Positions 44,901-51,621 of a stretch of DNA of 64,000 nucleotides are shown here, piece by piece. The position numbers and the translations under genes were made by a program. The notes beneath the pieces were generated by a model that had not been told where the DNA came from, made no database searches, and was given only the letters and a program-made list of their open reading frames with translations. Source of the DNA: Nocardioides plantarum (GTDB taxonomy: Bacteria > Actinomycetota > Actinomycetes > Propionibacteriales > Nocardioidaceae); assembly GCF_006346395.1 (NCBI RefSeq), contig NZ_VDMS01000001.1, positions 1,178,001 through 1,242,000 on the forward strand. The letters run 5' to 3'. The stretch's first letter is position 1, and each line of letters starts with the position of its first letter.

Positions 44901-45167
44901 CGCCGCACCGTCCTGGACGACGTCGAGCTGGGCGTCCTGCTCGGCGAAGGCGACCCCGTCGAGCTGGGCGATCGGCTTGTTGATCCGGCCGTGGTAGCCG
45001 TCGTGCCCGTTGGTCACCCAGATGCCGCCGTCGTGCAGCTGCGCGTCGTGCTTGCGGTAGCCGTCGGCCTGGGTCGCGACCGCGACCACCCCGACCGCCG
45101 CGACGAGCAGCGCGAGGTTGGAGGCGATGGCGACGCGGTGGCGCTTGAACGTGCCCGGGACGGACAA
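38925..45167 (-). CDS. Giant membrane-anchored Ig-like/fibronectin III protein
   Basis: 2080 aa from TTG 45167; AGGAGG six bases upstream supports this rare start. One membrane helix (about 11-32), a first extracellular region of about 340 residues with repeated beta-propeller-like segments (GVLSVIDPGKVTLPDGETAQ), a Gln/Asn/Asp-rich linker (KNEQNENQDQGDRR), then a long series of Ig-like/cadherin-like domains to about 1500 (repeats of DYTIDDGRSGVSDTATVRVT type with NDxxP linkers), three clear fn3 domains (about 1540-1850, e.g. LTWREPAQNGSPIDRYEVRS) and a Cys-containing C-terminus. Probably a surface stalk or adhesin tied to the MoxR/kinase locus. It is divergent from the FHA gene with an 83-bp shared promoter region. 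Confidence 0.9.
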   Translation of the reverse strand: MSVPGTFKRHRVAIASNLALLVAAVGVVAVATQADGYRKHDAQLHDGGIWVTNGHDGYHGRINKPIAQLDGVAFAEQDAQLDVVQDGAAVFGINLSAGVLSVIDPGKVTLPDGETAQLPAAPQVQLAGGTLAVLDPAEGTLWAERVDTRKGVDPVSALDTESDPSARTASDAGLAVALDGSVLVASGEDDRLRRFPVSEAGLGAPTTEALGADLGSGTTVTAVGDRAVVLDTASGVLQVVGGPDADVPPGSQLQVPGPDADSVLVATPSALVAIDLTSGESTDVVRDAIGGRPTTPVRLGACSYGAWSGGFGAVATACDGAEPRVSDLGTDTADLVFRVNRGEIVLNDRSTGAVWDLDSDQPTRLDNWDDFQLKPDKTDKNEQNENQDQGDRRPPRAEDDDLGARPGRTTVLHPLDNDTAPAGRLLAIASVQDLTDPDAEVTISPDGQTVQIELPEGAGPTRFDYTIDDGRSGVSDTATVRVTPRAADANASPQLREGFEPRTWTVPAGGTLDIPVLPDWRDKADGDPLALDTAAAVGGGRSGAVARTTSAGRVRFTAPARSGLVTVKYAVTDGIGEPVPDELTIQVQDVKDRKAYPGVAEPDVVAGEAGKTITIRPLANDLPGSDPVTPTAVSQLAGKVAQVGGAKVTTDLVDGTVSFVADKPRTYFLDYDLRYGNARFDRGRIRVDVKAPDKPPEAPVAMPDSVTLYGQAATLVDVVANDIDPTGGILVVQGAVPDRDDSLDVAVVQGRWLRVSARTGELRPNPQLVRYTISNGSRSGVEGQVVVTWRPAPADNTPVTEDDRAVVRAGGAVSVPVLDNDFSPAGDELELVSDLPDQDAGVLAVRSGDDDSVPTGQAFVTDRFVRYVAPRTLEDAETFTIRYLATNAAGQRTPGTLEVQVVPATRRNEPPEPPVLEARAVAGDTVKLRLPGVGVDPDGDPVTLVGIASAPTRGRIVRFGATSLVYQAYPGSVGTDEFTYSVVDALGAEATGEVRVAVTAPGTPQPPLAVADSITTEPGRVARMDVLANDYVAAGDRVTLSLPVKQPGVRLESPQGPLVVTAPATGARNVEVVYRVSNGLDSSQSTATLRLADSFNNPPVVFDAYGTPAAEESVGDGAIDSGDVDGEGDASSVSVDVLETAYDPDGDDADLRVAEVIAPPGVTASVSGGKVVVERGREPLVVPFRVADADGGSATASIYVPPLEGGAPYVIPGAAIEVAPGDTADLDLADYVADPAGGPVAFTLRDRISASPSAALSPRITGEGAFEIAAAKRYAGPGAVVFEVTTGDSVDDPDGVEAVLSVPVQVGAAEPILRCPDEPVRVAQARSVTLDIASLCHVWTPDPAAVDGLSFDADWRTSVDGLGIIDPQGPTIEVNADGAAAPGSRATLEVTSGGSAPGLLEIVVVKSPPPTLAPIRLDDMSAGEQRTIDLAPYLRAGVIDPQPTVVSVRQLTGLDVRAAKDGSTVRLSTGDKVNGRAEFLVVMSDVTGSTGPERQVEGRLVLDVLDRPDAPAAPVPGNAVRDREVALTWREPAQNGSPIDRYEVRSGGVTQSCGGTSCEVGGLQNGRDYRFQVRAHNAVGWSEWSSPSAVATPDARPGRVGPIELVQEGDGFVKIRWTPPATETSQIKQYVVSWQNGGSTTTRSPRLTVTGLDNNRPYSFTVYAVNQTFRGEARVSGRFQSFGTPARPAAPVLTEARTSSDDTAVQVTWPAVDPPNGPGPMRYTVLRDGRPLVNCVDIRATTCTNAGIQYDGTTYAYSVRATNKNGKGKTSTGPATTFQAVGEPEPWGPWTVAPTGANNTGTTSYTIPDTNGAQSRVRIYRDGALLTEFDATGPRTEPIATPDNDGPHAFQLEACNEKGACVRSDVQNLQTYGPLNRGHITNMTWDNNGKNVRWSITVDANGDPATLTVRSRQRGTQTFELPGPGTFTFRTEAVDIGYSNTETLTATLSDASPARGPAERQATSDRTQDPPDPTVTISKGEACRDGTSNPCGGSAAAGTLCNVPQCAKIRFESANWEFNPMFCDLVDTRTGKYINDRQVATNRTVSPGPYYGFPGETVHAECGDSSGNVLARSNDLRWPN

Positions 45168-45250
45168 CGCGGCCTCCTGTGACTGGGGTGGGACGAGGGT
45201 AAACGACCTCCGGGCTGCGCCGAGCCACGAGGCCGGGTGAGAATGCCCCT

Positions 45251-46477
45251 GTGCAGGCGACCTACACCCCCGGTGACGGGCTCGTCGTGGGCGCTGGCTC
45301 GCGGTGGCTGCTCGTCACCCCGGCCCCCGGTGCCGCGGCGGCCGACGACCTCTGGGCGCTGCTCACCGGGCCGCGCGCCGAGACCGCGCTGGTCCTCGAC
45401 ACCGTGGCCGAGACCTGCGGGGCCGACGCCGCCGTGGTCCTGGTCGACCTCACCGTCGGCGCCGAGACCTCGGTGACCCGCGGCCGCGGCCGGCACCACA
45501 CGCTCGACGGGGTGCACACCCTCGACCTGGGCGAGGCCGCCCCCGACGACGCACCCGTACGACGCCTCGTCGGCGGCGTCGTCGGCGCCGCCTCGCTCGT
45601 CCTCCGCCCGGCGGCGCGGGCCGTGCTCCCGCCCGTGGTCGCAGAGCCCACCCCGGCGCCGACGGCCGGCGGGCCCGGCGGGCCCGGCGGGACCGGTGGG
45701 ACCGGTGGGCCGGTGGCGGGGCTGATCGACGGCATCCCCCCGGAGATCCTGGCCGCGGTCGCCCCGCCCCCGCCGCCTCTCCCCGAGGCGTCGGTCGTCG
45801 CCGTGCAGACCGACGAGCCGCCGCCCGAGGCCGTCCGCCTGGTCGAGCGGGTGGGCCTGACCAGCACCGTGCGCCGCGACCACCCGGGCGCCGCGCTCGA
45901 CCCCGACCCCGACCACGGCCACGACTACGACCACGACGGGCAGACCACCTACCGCCCGGAGACCGCCGGTGGCCTCCCGCCGCCCCCTCCGCCGCCCGGT
46001 CACCTGCAGCACGCGACCCACGAGATGGTCCTCGCGGTGCACTGCCCGGCCGGCCACGTCACCGCGGCCTACAGCCCGCGCTGCCGGGTCTGCCACGAGC
46101 CGGTGCCGGCGCAGGAGCCCCACCGGATGCCGCGCCCGCGGCTCGGGACGCTGCACCTCCCCGACGGCGAGCGGGTGCCGCTCGACCGCGGGGTGGTCTT
46201 CGGTCGCCAGCCCGAGCCCGTCGGCGCGGTGGCCGACTGGCCCCACCTGGTGCGGCTGCCGGCGGACTCGACGTACGTCTCCCGCAGCCACCTGGCGGTC
46301 GCCCTCGACGGCTGGCTGGTGCTGGCGACCGACCTCGGGTCCCGGGGCGGCACCACGCTGCGGGTGCCCGGGCGACCGGCGCAGCGCATCCGCGGTCACG
46401 AGCAGTACGTCTGGGAGCCTGGGCAGGTGCTCGACCTGGCCGACAGCTACGAGATCGTCTACGAGGTCACCGAGTGA
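45251..46477 (+). CDS. FHA-domain protein with His/Asp-rich segment and zinc ribbon
   Basis: 408 aa from GTG 45251. The N-terminal 130 residues are an alpha/beta domain I do not recognise. A Gly-Thr repeat (140-153) and Pro-rich stretches join it to a His/Asp cluster at 217-230 (DPDPDHGHDYDHDG), a probable metal-binding tract. Then a compact zinc-ribbon-like motif (C265, H269, C278, C281) leads into an FHA domain at about 300-405 (LDRGVVFGRQPEP, DSTYVSRSHLAVALDGWLVL). FHA domains bind phosphothreonine peptides. It directly precedes the Ser/Thr kinase and is likely a substrate or adaptor. Confidence 0.85.
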   Translation: MQATYTPGDGLVVGAGSRWLLVTPAPGAAAADDLWALLTGPRAETALVLDTVAETCGADAAVVLVDLTVGAETSVTRGRGRHHTLDGVHTLDLGEAAPDDAPVRRLVGGVVGAASLVLRPAARAVLPPVVAEPTPAPTAGGPGGPGGTGGTGGPVAGLIDGIPPEILAAVAPPPPPLPEASVVAVQTDEPPPEAVRLVERVGLTSTVRRDHPGAALDPDPDHGHDYDHDGQTTYRPETAGGLPPPPPPPGHLQHATHEMVLAVHCPAGHVTAAYSPRCRVCHEPVPAQEPHRMPRPRLGTLHLPDGERVPLDRGVVFGRQPEPVGAVADWPHLVRLPADSTYVSRSHLAVALDGWLVLATDLGSRGGTTLRVPGRPAQRIRGHEQYVWEPGQVLDLADSYEIVYEVTE

Positions 46478-46484
46478 GCCCCTC

Positions 46485-47900
46485 GTGACCGGCGCCCCCG
46501 AGATCCCCGGCTACACCTTCCTGCAGCACCTCGGCAGCGGCGGCTTCGCCGACGTGTTCCTCTTCGAGCAGGAGTGGCCGCGCCAGCGGGTGGCGGTCAA
46601 GGTCGTGCGGCCCGACGTGTCGCTCACCGAGCGTGAGAAGGGCCTGTTCGCCGCGGAGGCCAACGCGATGGCCAAGCTCGCCGACCATCCCTACATCGTC
46701 TCGGTGATCACCGCCGGGATGACCGGCGGCACCGGGCCGGCGGCGGGTCGCCCCTACCTCGTGATGCGCTACTGCCCGCCGCCCGACCTCGGGGTGCGGG
46801 TGCGCCAGTCGCCGATGCCGGTCGCCGACGCCCTCAGCACCGGCATCAAGCTCGCCAGCGCCGTCGAGACCGCCCACCGCGCGGGCATCGTGCACCGCGA
46901 CATCAAGCCCAGCAACGTGCTGGTGACCACCTACAGCGAGCCGGCGCTGACCGACTTCGGCATCGCCGGCTACCTCCACGAGATCGCCGCCGAGTCCGAG
47001 GTCCGCATCTCCTACCCGTGGTCGCCGCCCGAGCTGCTCGACGGCCGCTCCAACGGCTCGGTGGCCAGCGACGTCTACTCGCTCGGCGCGACGATCTGGA
47101 ACCTGCTGACCGGCCGCTCACCGTTCGCGGTCCAGCACGGCGACAACACGCCGCGCGCCCTGTCGGCGCGGATCCTGCACACGCCGGCCCCCGCGACCGG
47201 GCGCCCCGACGTACCCCCGGCGCTCGAGGCGCTGCTGGCGCAGTGCCTGGCCAAGCCGCCCGAGCACCGGCCCGGGTCGGCCCTCGAGCTGGCCCGCGCG
47301 CTGCAGCGCGTCGAGTCCCAGGCCGGCTACGCCCGCACGGCCATCGCGGTCGAGGGCGACCGTCCGGCCGGCGAGGGCAGCGCCCCTCCCCCGCCCTCGG
47401 GCGACCCTGACGCGACCTACGTCAAGCCGATCACCGTCATCCCCGCCTCCGGGCCTCGGGCGGCGCGGATCGAGTCGGCCGTGGTCCCCGGCGGTGCCGC
47501 CGTCGTCGAGCACGGGTCGCGGGCCGCCTGGGTCTGGGCGGTCCTGGGGGTCCTGGTCGTGGCGGCGGTGGTCGTCGCCCTGGCGCTGCGCGGCGGCGGC
47601 GAGGAGGAGCCTCCCGCGGCGCCACCGCCGACCACGCCTGCGCCCGTCGAGGACGGGCTGGTGCAGCTGCCCCCTCAGGTCGACGGCGTACGCCGTGGCG
47701 CGCAGGTCGTCTTCACCTGGCGCGCCGCCGACGCCGCGCGCGGCGGCGACACCTTCGAGTGGCGACGTACCGACACCGACGAGGGCGCCCGCACCGCCGA
47801 TCCGAGGGTCACGGTGAAGGCGGCGAGCCGGGTCTGCGTGCAGGTACGGCTCATCCGCGGGTCCGACGCGTCGGCGTTCACCGAGCGCTGCGTCGACTGA
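46485..47900 (+). CDS. Transmembrane Ser/Thr protein kinase
   Basis: 471 aa from GTG 46485 (the GTG at 46474 leads to a stop after four codons). Kinase domain 8-275: GSGGFADVF (P loop), K39, HRDIKPSN with D139, DFG at 157-159, and SYPWSPPELLDG as activation segment end. The juxtamembrane part has a threonine-containing DATYVKPITV. One membrane helix at 348-368, then a small ectodomain (about 390-471) with fn3-like beta strands and two cysteines instead of PASTA repeats. It may phosphorylate the FHA proteins of this locus; no PP2C phosphatase gene is present nearby. Confidence 0.92.
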   Translation: MTGAPEIPGYTFLQHLGSGGFADVFLFEQEWPRQRVAVKVVRPDVSLTEREKGLFAAEANAMAKLADHPYIVSVITAGMTGGTGPAAGRPYLVMRYCPPPDLGVRVRQSPMPVADALSTGIKLASAVETAHRAGIVHRDIKPSNVLVTTYSEPALTDFGIAGYLHEIAAESEVRISYPWSPPELLDGRSNGSVASDVYSLGATIWNLLTGRSPFAVQHGDNTPRALSARILHTPAPATGRPDVPPALEALLAQCLAKPPEHRPGSALELARALQRVESQAGYARTAIAVEGDRPAGEGSAPPPPSGDPDATYVKPITVIPASGPRAARIESAVVPGGAAVVEHGSRAAWVWAVLGVLVVAAVVVALALRGGGEEEPPAAPPPTTPAPVEDGLVQLPPQVDGVRRGAQVVFTWRAADAARGGDTFEWRRTDTDEGARTADPRVTVKAASRVCVQVRLIRGSDASAFTERCVD

Positions 47901-48056
47901 ACCCGGAGCGTCCCGCGCGACGATCACCCGACGATCGCCCGACGACCCGGAAGTCTCCGCCCGCCTCCCTACAGACGGGGACCGTCCGACCGACCTAGCG
48001 TGCTGCCACGTCGTCACGTTGACCAGACGCGACGGAACGGGACAGCAGGAGGAGTC

Positions 48057-48995
48057 ATGGCCGGACTCATCGGTGCCGATGTCGAGGCACTCGAGCGGCT
48101 CGCCGCCGACTTCGGCGACGGCGCGCAGGAGCTGCGCGACCTCAGTGCCCGGATCGCCGGCTCGATCGAGGCGGCCCGCGACTGGCACGGCCCCGACGCC
48201 GACCGCTGCAAGAACGAGTGGGGCACCTTCGCCCAGGAGCGGATGGCCGGCGTCAGCGACGCCCTCGCGACGGCCGGCAAGCTGCTCGCCCAGAACGCCC
48301 AGGAGCAGGAGCAGGCCAGCGGCAGCGGGGCGGCCGGTGGCGCCGCGGCCGGCTACGGCGTCATGAAGCTCCTCACCGACCTCAACACCATCAAGAACTT
48401 CCTGATGAAGCCGATCAGCGCGGTCCTCAAGGCCAAGTCCCTGGTCGACTTCCTCAAGCTGCTGCGGATGAAGGTCCTCGGCGAGCTGCTCAGCTCGGTC
48501 AAGGTCGCCGAGGCGCTCAAGGTGCTCATGCAGGGCGCCAAGGAGGGCGGCTTCCTGGCCAAGATCGGGCTCCCCGGCCTCGGCAAGCTGCTCGGGAAGG
48601 CCTTCCTGCCCCTCACCGCGATCTCCGGCGTGGTCGACGTGTTCACCGGCGGTGGCTACGACGGGTGGCGCGGCTGGGCCACCCGCGGGTTCGGGCTGGC
48701 CGGTGCCGCCGGGGCAGCGACGCTCCTGATCGGCGGAGCCGCGCTGGTCGCCTCGGCCCCCGTGACCGCCACCGTCGCGGCCGTCGCCGTGACGGCGTAC
48801 GGGCTGTGGAGCGCGGGCAACTACGTCGTCGACCACTGGAGCACCATCCGCGACACCGCGACCCGCGTGACCACGCAGATCGGCGAGACCGCCGGCCGGG
48901 CGTGGGACGGCATCAGCAGTGGCTACGAGTCGGCGATCGGGTGGGCACGCGGCCTGCTCGGCGGCGGCGCCCGACCGGCAGGAGCAGGCGCATGA
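48057..48995 (+). CDS. WXG100-like N-terminal domain fused to hydrophobic helical domain
   Basis: 312 aa from ATG 48057 with AGGAGG upstream. Residues 1-95 form a two-helix WXG100-like domain with WHG at 43-45 (RDWHGPDADRCKNEW). Residues 110-190 are amphipathic helices (KSLVDFLKLLRMKVLGELLS), and 200-260 contain hydrophobic segments (GAATLLIGGAALVASAPVTA) that could span a membrane. Such LXG/WXG fusions are often type VII secretion substrates or polymorphic toxins; no toxin domain is identifiable. Coupled by ATGA to the next gene. Confidence 0.65.
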   Translation: MAGLIGADVEALERLAADFGDGAQELRDLSARIAGSIEAARDWHGPDADRCKNEWGTFAQERMAGVSDALATAGKLLAQNAQEQEQASGSGAAGGAAAGYGVMKLLTDLNTIKNFLMKPISAVLKAKSLVDFLKLLRMKVLGELLSSVKVAEALKVLMQGAKEGGFLAKIGLPGLGKLLGKAFLPLTAISGVVDVFTGGGYDGWRGWATRGFGLAGAAGAATLLIGGAALVASAPVTATVAAVAVTAYGLWSAGNYVVDHWSTIRDTATRVTTQIGETAGRAWDGISSGYESAIGWARGLLGGGARPAGAGA

Positions 48996-49858
48996 GCATC
49001 ACCTACAGCGACGAGAAGGCCAGCCCCGCCGAGCCGGCCCCGGCGGCCCAGACCATCGCGCTCGAGATCCTCACCGACGAGGAGCTGTCGGTGCTGGTGC
49101 CGGCCCAGGGGGTCGTCGTGGCCCCGGTGCTCGACGCCGTCCCGGTGGCCGAGCGTGACGCCGTACGACGCACCGCGTTCCGCGGCCTCGTGGCCCGCGG
49201 GATCGTCGACCCGCCCGATCCCGCGGGGGTCGCGGCGGTCCTGGAGTCCTCGGCGGCCGCCACCGGCGGCGACGTCGGCATCGACCTGCGGGTCCGCAAC
49301 GACGTGCTCTCGGCGCTGACGCTACGCCAGAGCGCATCGGCCGTCGTCGCGGTCGCGCGCACCACCTCGTCGGCCCAGGACTTCTGGTACGCCCACGTGG
49401 TCGAGGAGGTCGCGCTCCTCGAGGAGGTCGGCAGCGACGGGCTGCACCGCTTCGCCCTCGGGCACGCGCGCGACCTCCCGGCCCTGCTGGCCGCGGCGGT
49501 CGTGCACCCCGAGGCCACCGACGGCGCGGGCGACGACGTCGAGCTGGCCGTGGCCCCCGACTCCGAGGCGCCCGCCGAGCTGCTCGAGCGACTGGGCCAG
49601 GCCTACCTGCGCGCCGACGTCCTCGTCGTGACCCGCGAGACCGGGGCCCCCGTCGAGCGTCCCGACCTCACCGGCCTGTTCACCGGCCCCCTCGGCTCCT
49701 GGTCGGTGGTCTCGAGCCCGGGGTCCCAGCGGGCCTGGGCCCGCGCCGAGACCGTCGCGTCGGTCACCGAACGCACCGCCGAGCTGGCGCGGATCGCCGT
49801 CGAGCACGCGCGCACCCAGGCCGGCCGGACCACGGCGCGGACGGAGGTGCCCTCGTGA
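48992..49858 (+). CDS. EspG-like / ESX-associated helper, tentative
   Basis: 288 aa. Mixed alpha/beta, acidic, no membrane span or signal peptide. The early part (ALEILTDEELSVLVPAQGVV), the central LRVRNDVLSALTLRQSASAV and the late GPLGSWSVVSSPGSQRAWAR resemble in layout the EspG-type cytosolic chaperones that accompany WXG100/PE-PPE substrates, but I am not sure of homology. It sits between two WXG100-type genes and overlaps both (ATGA and GTGA), so it probably serves them as a chaperone. Confidence 0.5.
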   Translation: MSITYSDEKASPAEPAPAAQTIALEILTDEELSVLVPAQGVVVAPVLDAVPVAERDAVRRTAFRGLVARGIVDPPDPAGVAAVLESSAAATGGDVGIDLRVRNDVLSALTLRQSASAVVAVARTTSSAQDFWYAHVVEEVALLEEVGSDGLHRFALGHARDLPALLAAAVVHPEATDGAGDDVELAVAPDSEAPAELLERLGQAYLRADVLVVTRETGAPVERPDLTGLFTGPLGSWSVVSSPGSQRAWARAETVASVTERTAELARIAVEHARTQAGRTTARTEVPS

Positions 49859-50115
49859 TCTACGGGATGGACACCGAGAGTGTCACGGCACTGGCCACCA
49901 CGATGGCCGACGTCGCCCAACGCGTACGCGCCATGGAGGCACGCCTCAGCCAGGGACTCTCGTCGACCGATTGGGTCGGCAACGACCGCAACCGCTTCGA
50001 GTCCGACTGGACCGCCCAGCACGTCGTCGCCCTGCGCCAGGCCGCCGAGGCCCTCGACGACGCCGCCCGCGTCGCCCACGACCAGGTCCAGCAGCAGGAC
50101 CGCGCCAGCGCCTGA
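49855..50115 (+). CDS. WXG100-family protein
   Basis: 86 aa from GTG 49855. Two-helix hairpin with WVG at 40-42 (STDWVGNDRNRFESDW) in the turn; length and hydrophilic helices fit EsxA/EsxB-type proteins exported by type VII secretion. The conserved YxxxD/E export signal is not evident at the C-terminus (HDQVQQQDRASA). No EccC-type ATPase or other secretion machinery gene is in the window. Confidence 0.8.
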   Translation: MIYGMDTESVTALATTMADVAQRVRAMEARLSQGLSSTDWVGNDRNRFESDWTAQHVVALRQAAEALDDAARVAHDQVQQQDRASA

Positions 50116-50140
50116 GCCCCGAGGGCTCACCCATCCACGC

Positions 50141-50211
50141 TGACCCGTCGCCCATGGGCGACGGGTCACCACCAGAACGACGCTGACCCGTCGCCCATGG
50201 GCGACGGGTCA
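50141..50211. repeat. Two identical 28-bp perfect palindromes
   Basis: 50141-50168 and 50184-50211 are the same perfect palindrome (half-site TGACCCGTCGCCCA), separated by 15 bp. Each copy is preceded by CGC. They lie between the convergent WXG100 and map genes; the second overlaps the map stop codon. Each forms a 14-bp stem without loop, and the two together could form a larger structure. Likely bidirectional terminators or REP-type elements. Confidence 0.85.
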
Positions 50212-51030
50212 GTCTCCGCCGTAGGTGACGCCGAGCGACTCGAGCATGCTCCGGCCGCCGTCGAGCGCGGTCAGGACCCAGGTGCCGCCGTCGGGCGTGA
50301 GGGTGAAGGTGTGCTCGTGGTGGGCCGCCCAGGACCCGTCGCGGGTCACGACGGTCCAGTCGTCGTCGAGGACGTCGACGTCCGCGCTTCCGAGGGTCAC
50401 CATCGGCTCGACGGCCAGGGCCAGGCCCGGCACCAGTCGCGGCCCGCGGCCCGGCTTGCCGAGGTTGGGTACGTCGGGGGGCTGGTGCATCTCGGAGCCG
50501 ATCCCGTGGCCGGTGTAGTCCTCGACGATCTCGAAGTCGCCCGACGCGCGCACGTGGTTCTCGACGGCGTGGGAGATGTCGGTGACGCGGCCGCCGAGGC
50601 CCGCGGCGGCGATGCCGCGCCACATGGCCTCCTCGGTGACCCGGTTGAGGGCGACCACCTCGTCGGGGACCTCGCCCAGGGCGACCGTGGTCGCGGCGTC
50701 ACCGTGCCAGCCCTCGACGATCGCCCCGCAGTCGATCGACACGAGGTCGCCCTCGGCGAGCACCCGCCGGCCCGGCATGCCGTGCACGACCTCGTCGTTG
50801 ACCGACAGGCACAAGGAGCCGGTGAACCCGTGGTAGCCCAGGAACGACGGGGTCGCCCCGAGCTGCCGGATGTGCTTCTCGGCGGCAGCGTCGAGCTCGC
50901 CGGTGGTCAGGCCAGGGCGCGCCAGGTCGCACACCATCTCGAGGGTGCGCCCGACCACCAGCCCGGCGCGGCGCATCAGCGCGACCTGCTCCGGCGTCTT
51001 GATCTGGACGCCGCGGTCACGCCATCCCAT
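50209..51030 (-). CDS. map: Type I methionine aminopeptidase
   Basis: 273 aa. Metal-ligand motifs of the pita-bread fold: SIDCGAIVEGWHGDAATT (two Asp), TGHGIGSEMHQ (His), ALAVEPMV and HHEHTFTLT (Glu). HDEVVHG-like NDEVVHGMPG carries the catalytic His. No N-terminal zinc or SH3 extension. It removes the initiator methionine from new proteins. Last gene of the ribosomal operon here, 12 nt after adk; infA does not follow as in many bacteria, and the operon meets a convergent WXG100 gene. Confidence 0.95.
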   Translation of the reverse strand: MGWRDRGVQIKTPEQVALMRRAGLVVGRTLEMVCDLARPGLTTGELDAAAEKHIRQLGATPSFLGYHGFTGSLCLSVNDEVVHGMPGRRVLAEGDLVSIDCGAIVEGWHGDAATTVALGEVPDEVVALNRVTEEAMWRGIAAAGLGGRVTDISHAVENHVRASGDFEIVEDYTGHGIGSEMHQPPDVPNLGKPGRGPRLVPGLALAVEPMVTLGSADVDVLDDDWTVVTRDGSWAAHHEHTFTLTPDGGTWVLTALDGGRSMLESLGVTYGGD

Positions 51031-51042
51031 GACGGCCGCGGC

Positions 51043-51618
51043 TCAGGACTCGGGGATCACGTCGAGGGCCGCGAAGATGCGCGCGGTCACCTCGGAGACC
51101 TCGCCCATGCCGTCGACCTCGACGAGGATGCCGCGGGCGCGGTAGAGGTCGATGAGGGGCTCGGTCTGCTCGGCGTAGACCTCTTGGCGCCGGCGGATGA
51201 CGTCCTCGGTGTCGTCGGCGCGGCCCTCGGTCTGGGCCCGCTGCAGCAACCGGGCGACGAGCTCGTCAGGGTCGACAGTGAGGACGACGGCCGCATCGAG
51301 CTTGTGCCCGGTGAAGCTGATCATCCCGTCGAGCTCCTCGACCTGCGCCGGCGTGCGCGGGTAGCCGTCGAGCAGGAAGCCGGGCACGGCGTCGGGCTCG
51401 TCGATGCGGTTGCGGACCATCTTGTTGGTCAGCTCGTCGGGGACGTAGTCACCGGCGTCCATGAAGCGCTTGGCCTCGACCCCCAGCTCGGTGCCCTGGG
51501 ACACGTTGGCCCGGAAGATGTCGCCGGTCGAGATCGCGGGGATGCCGAAGTGGGAGGCCACCGTGGTGGCCTGGGTCCCTTTGCCGGCTCCGGGAGGGCC
51601 CATCAGGATGAGGCGCAT
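51043..51618 (-). CDS. adk: Adenylate kinase
   Basis: 191 aa. Walker [11 protein letters not shown] at 7-16, AMP-binding [10 protein letters not shown] and GYPRT, and a short LID without zinc cysteines ([20 protein letters not shown]), as in other actinobacterial short-type enzymes. It interconverts AMP, ADP and ATP. Located 3 nt after secY in the conserved secY-adk-map order. Confidence 0.96.
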   Translation of the reverse strand: MRLILMGPPGAGKGTQATTVASHFGIPAISTGDIFRANVSQGTELGVEAKRFMDAGDYVPDELTNKMVRNRIDEPDAVPGFLLDGYPRTPAQVEELDGMISFTGHKLDAAVVLTVDPDELVARLLQRAQTEGRADDTEDVIRRRQEVYAEQTEPLIDLYRARGILVEVDGMGEVSEVTARIFAALDVIPES

Positions 51619-51621
51619 GTG

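Noticed and set aside
46474-46488. GTG at 46474 as start of the kinase.
   Set aside because: That frame stops after four codons; the kinase frame begins at GTG 46485.
48057-50115. A complete type VII (ESX) secretion locus.
   Set aside because: Only WXG100-type substrates and a possible chaperone are present; no EccB, EccC, EccD or mycosin gene was found in the window.
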